This document shows, in pieces, positions 6,831-8,374 of a stretch of 8,374 nucleotides of DNA (position 1 is the first letter of the stretch; each line of letters begins with the position of its first letter). The notes under the pieces were generated by a model. That model was not told the DNA's origin and did not search any database. It worked only from the letters and a program-made list of their open reading frames with translations. A program made the position numbers and the translations under genes. The stretch comes from an uncultured Methylocystaceae bacterium (lineage in GTDB: Bacteria; Pseudomonadota; Alphaproteobacteria; Rhizobiales; Beijerinckiaceae), in the NCBI GenBank assembly GCA_945956975.1, contig CAMFKC010000073.1, positions 1 to 8,374 of the forward strand, written 5' to 3'.

Positions 6831-7303
6831 GCGACGACAACAAGCGGCTGATCGCCATCACGCTCGACGAGGCCTCGATCGGCCGCGGCACGCCCGATCA
6901 GGAACACGAGCGCGAGATCGCCATCTACGATCTCATCGAGGAGAATGTCTTCGCGCTGCCGGGCCACGACGGCGGGCCCTACTCGCTCTTCATCGCGCTG
7001 CACGAGGCCAAGCTCGCCTTCGACATCAGGGACGGCGAGGGCGCAACCGTCATCACGCACATTCTGTCGCTCACGCCCTTCCGCCGCATCCTCAAGGACT
7101 ATTTCATGGTCTGCGAGAGCTATTATGCGGCGATCCGCACCGCGACGCCGGCGCAGATCGAGGCCATCGACATGGGCCGCCGCGGCCTGCACAACGAGGG
7201 CGCGCAGCTTCTCGCCGAGCGGCTGAAGGGCAAGATCGAGTGCGACATGGACACGTCGCGTCGGCTCTTCACGCTGGTCACAGCCCTGCACTGGAAGGGC
7301 TGA
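6827..7303 (+). CDS. UPF0262 family protein
   Basis: This 158-residue protein is recognised as UPF0262, a family of unknown function restricted, as far as I know, largely to alphaproteobacteria and commonly next to hisD. Typical stretches are RLIAITLDEASIGRG near the N-terminus, HEREIAIYDLIEEN, the central LAFDIRDGEGATVITHILSL and PFRRILKDYFMVCESYYAAI, and the closing MGRRGLHNEGAQLL with LFTLVTALHW. No catalytic motif, signal peptide or membrane segment is seen. The start codon overlaps the hisD stop codon (ATGA at 6827-6830) and AGGGG lies upstream inside hisD, so the two genes are probably translationally coupled and in one operon. A role tied to histidine synthesis is only a guess from position. 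Confidence 0.93.
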   Translation: MSDDNKRLIAITLDEASIGRGTPDQEHEREIAIYDLIEENVFALPGHDGGPYSLFIALHEAKLAFDIRDGEGATVITHILSLTPFRRILKDYFMVCESYYAAIRTATPAQIEAIDMGRRGLHNEGAQLLAERLKGKIECDMDTSRRLFTLVTALHWKG

Positions 7304-7327
7304 CGCGGCGTGTCCCGCGCCTGCCTA

Positions 7328-7383
7328 GCATGTCCCGCAAAAGTTGCAGACTTTTGCGAGAAGGATATGCGCTCTAAAGCGCT
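7328..7383. repeat. Intergenic hairpin element between UPF0262 and phosphatase genes
   Basis: CGCAAAAGT (7336-7344) and ACTTTTGCG (7350-7358) form a perfect 9-bp stem around a 5-base loop. Flanking GCATGTCC and GGATATGC extend the symmetry to about 7328-7370. A second small hairpin, GCGCT-CTAA-AGCGC (7369-7382), follows and ends just before the phosphatase ribosome-binding site. The pattern 'ATGTCCCGCAAAAGT...ACTTTTGCGA.AAGGA.ATGC' is, as I recall, a widely scattered intergenic element in Rhizobiales. It could terminate, stabilise or tune the transcript between the two genes; no T-run follows on the plus strand. Confidence 0.75.
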
Positions 7384-7396
7384 AGGAGCCTGAACG

Positions 7397-7831
7397 ATGG
7401 AGAGCGGCCGCCGCCCGCAATCCATTCTGTTCTGCTGCACCTTCAACGCCGTTCGCTCGCCGATGGCGGAGGCGATCGCGCGCTATTACTACGGCCGCGA
7501 AATCTACTTCGCGTCCGCCGGCGTGAAGGAAGGCGAACTCGATCCCTTCGCCGTCGCCGCGATGGACGACATCGGCATCGACATCCACAAGTACAAACCG
7601 CACACGTTCGAGGATCTCGAGGATTCGAGCTTCGACCTCATCGTGTCGCTGTCGCCGGAGGCCCACCACAAGGCGCTGGAATTCACGCGCACGCTGGCCG
7701 TGGACGTCGTCTACTGGCCGACGGTGGACCCCACCGCCGTACAGGGTTCGCGCGAGCAGATGCTCGACGCCTATCGCGCGGTGCGGGATGGATTGAAGAA
7801 GCGCATCACGGCGCTGTTGTCGCCGGGTTGA
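7397..7831 (+). CDS. Low-molecular-weight phosphotyrosine phosphatase / arsenate reductase-type protein
   Basis: This 144-residue cytoplasmic protein belongs to the low-molecular-weight protein tyrosine phosphatase superfamily. The P-loop CTFNAVRS (14-21) fits C-x5-R-S with nucleophile Cys14 and Arg20, followed by the usual PMAEA. The general-acid aspartate is probably Asp111 in WPTVDPTAV. The loop differs from the common CxGNxCRS form: Gly is Phe16 and the second, protective Cys is Val19. The same fold serves thioredoxin-coupled arsenate reductases, but no ars genes are nearby, so phosphatase activity on protein tyrosine or small phosphoesters is equally possible. AGGAG lies eight bases before the ATG. 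It is the last gene of the murA-hisD cluster and is separated from the UPF0262 gene by 93 bases carrying a hairpin element. A long inverted repeat follows its stop codon. Confidence 0.88.
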   Translation: MESGRRPQSILFCCTFNAVRSPMAEAIARYYYGREIYFASAGVKEGELDPFAVAAMDDIGIDIHKYKPHTFEDLEDSSFDLIVSLSPEAHHKALEFTRTLAVDVVYWPTVDPTAVQGSREQMLDAYRAVRDGLKKRITALLSPG

Positions 7832-7836
7832 ATACC

Positions 7837-7897
7837 GGACCGTGAGCCTTCAGGCTCGCCTTGATCCGCATGAAGCGAGCCTGAAGGCTCGCGGTCC
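7837..7897. repeat. 23-bp inverted repeat (REP-like element), copy 2
   Basis: Arms 7837-7859 and 7875-7897 match those of the element at 4885-4950; the right arm is identical and the left arm differs by one base (GGACCGTGAG instead of GGACCGCGAG). The central 15 bases are unrelated to copy 1. The element fills most of the 71-base gap between the convergent phosphatase and cupin genes, five bases after one stop codon and five bases from the other. It could serve as a transcript end for both directions. Confidence 0.92.
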
Positions 7898-7902
7898 AGA
7901 TT

Positions 7903-8298
7903 TCACTTCCGGTATTGCTCGTCGCTCACCTGTTCCATCCAGTCCACCGCCTTCCCGTCCAGCTTCTCCTGGATTGCGATATGCGTCATCGCGGTGGTCG
8001 CCGCCGCGCCGTGCCAATGCTTCTCGCCCGGCGCGAACCAGATGACGTCGCCCGGCCTGATTTCCTCCACCGGGCCGCCCTCGCGCTGCGCCCAGCCGCA
8101 GCCATCGGTGACGATCAGCGTCTGTCCGAGCGGATGGGTGTGCCAGGCCGTTCGCGCGCCGGGCTCGAACGTCACGCGGGCGCAGGCGACGCGCGCGGGA
8201 TCGGGCGCGGAATGCAGCGGGTCGATCCGCACCTTGCCGGTGAAATAATCCGCCGATCCGCTGTCCGACGGCCTTGAGCCGATGCGTTCGATCTTCAT
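7903..8298 (-). CDS. Single-domain cupin, resembling Mn-dependent hydroxynitrile lyase-type cupins
   Basis: This 131-residue protein is one cupin barrel. Motif 1 reads GARTAWHTHPLGQTLIVTDG (47-66) and motif 2 GDVIWFAPGEKHWHG (83-97). The metal ligands would be His53, His55, Gln59 and His94, with Gln in place of the usual Glu. As I recall, Granulicella tundricola hydroxynitrile lyase has the same ligands at the same numbers and the same active-site residues Ala40, Val42, His106 and Gln110; all four are found here, with no length shift. The overall sequence also fits (FTGKVRIDPL near the start, DGKAVDWMEQVSDEQYR at the end). The natural function of these cupins is unknown, so cyanohydrin lyase activity is a possibility and not a claim about its job. 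The start has GGAGA five bases upstream. It converges with the phosphatase gene; no partner gene is visible. Confidence 0.9.
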   Translation of the reverse strand: MKIERIGSRPSDSGSADYFTGKVRIDPLHSAPDPARVACARVTFEPGARTAWHTHPLGQTLIVTDGCGWAQREGGPVEEIRPGDVIWFAPGEKHWHGAAATTAMTHIAIQEKLDGKAVDWMEQVSDEQYRK

Positions 8299-8374
8299 GT
8301 GTCTCTCCGGTCTGACGCCACTTCAGGAGATAGGACGCGCGCGCCGCAAGTGCAGGGCTGCGGCGCCTAAAGCC
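8299..8374. other. Upstream region of the cupin gene
   Basis: Apart from the cupin ribosome-binding site (GGAGA on the minus strand) these bases show no gene. I could not identify a convincing promoter or operator before the window ends. Confidence 0.5.

Overview
The window looks like chromosomal DNA from a GC-rich alphaproteobacterium of the order Rhizobiales (Hyphomicrobiales). Three things point there: the gene order murA - DUF2948 - hisD - UPF0262 - low-molecular-weight phosphatase, a tRNA-Thr(GGT) with encoded CCA, and intergenic palindromes of a type common in that order. The genus cannot be fixed from the sequence alone.

Left part (1-2971): a small catabolic-looking module. An acyl-CoA dehydrogenase gene reads leftwards. 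A crotonase (enoyl-CoA hydratase/isomerase family) gene and a flavodoxin-fold NAD(P)H:quinone oxidoreductase gene read rightwards, with 5 bases between them. The two directions diverge from a 105-base region that carries a perfect 7-6-7 palindrome (1399-1418), a good candidate operator for a TetR-like repressor not encoded here. The dehydrogenase has the isovaleryl/long-chain type of catalytic glutamate. The crotonase lacks both hydratase glutamates but has an aspartate placed like that of PaaG-type isomerases. The module probably handles an acyl-CoA or CoA-activated aromatic substrate; the substrate is unknown.

Middle part (2972-3588): a complete tRNA-Thr(GGT) on the minus strand with a plausible promoter, then a small, basic, probably disordered reading frame of uncertain status before murA.

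Right part (3589-7831): a co-directional housekeeping cluster. It holds murA (first committed step of peptidoglycan synthesis), a DUF2948 protein, hisD (last step of histidine synthesis), a UPF0262 protein overlapping hisD by four bases, and a low-molecular-weight phosphotyrosine phosphatase/arsenate reductase-type protein. Two near-identical long inverted repeats lie directly behind the stop codons of murA and of the phosphatase gene, and a third hairpin element of another type lies between the UPF0262 and phosphatase genes.

Right end (7832-8374): a convergent single-domain cupin gene whose metal and active-site residues match, as I recall them, those of the manganese-dependent cupin hydroxynitrile lyase of Granulicella tundricola. 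I see no phage, transposase, CRISPR array or defence system, and no clear undescribed multi-gene system. The items most worth following are the cupin, the palindromic operator and the inverted-repeat family.
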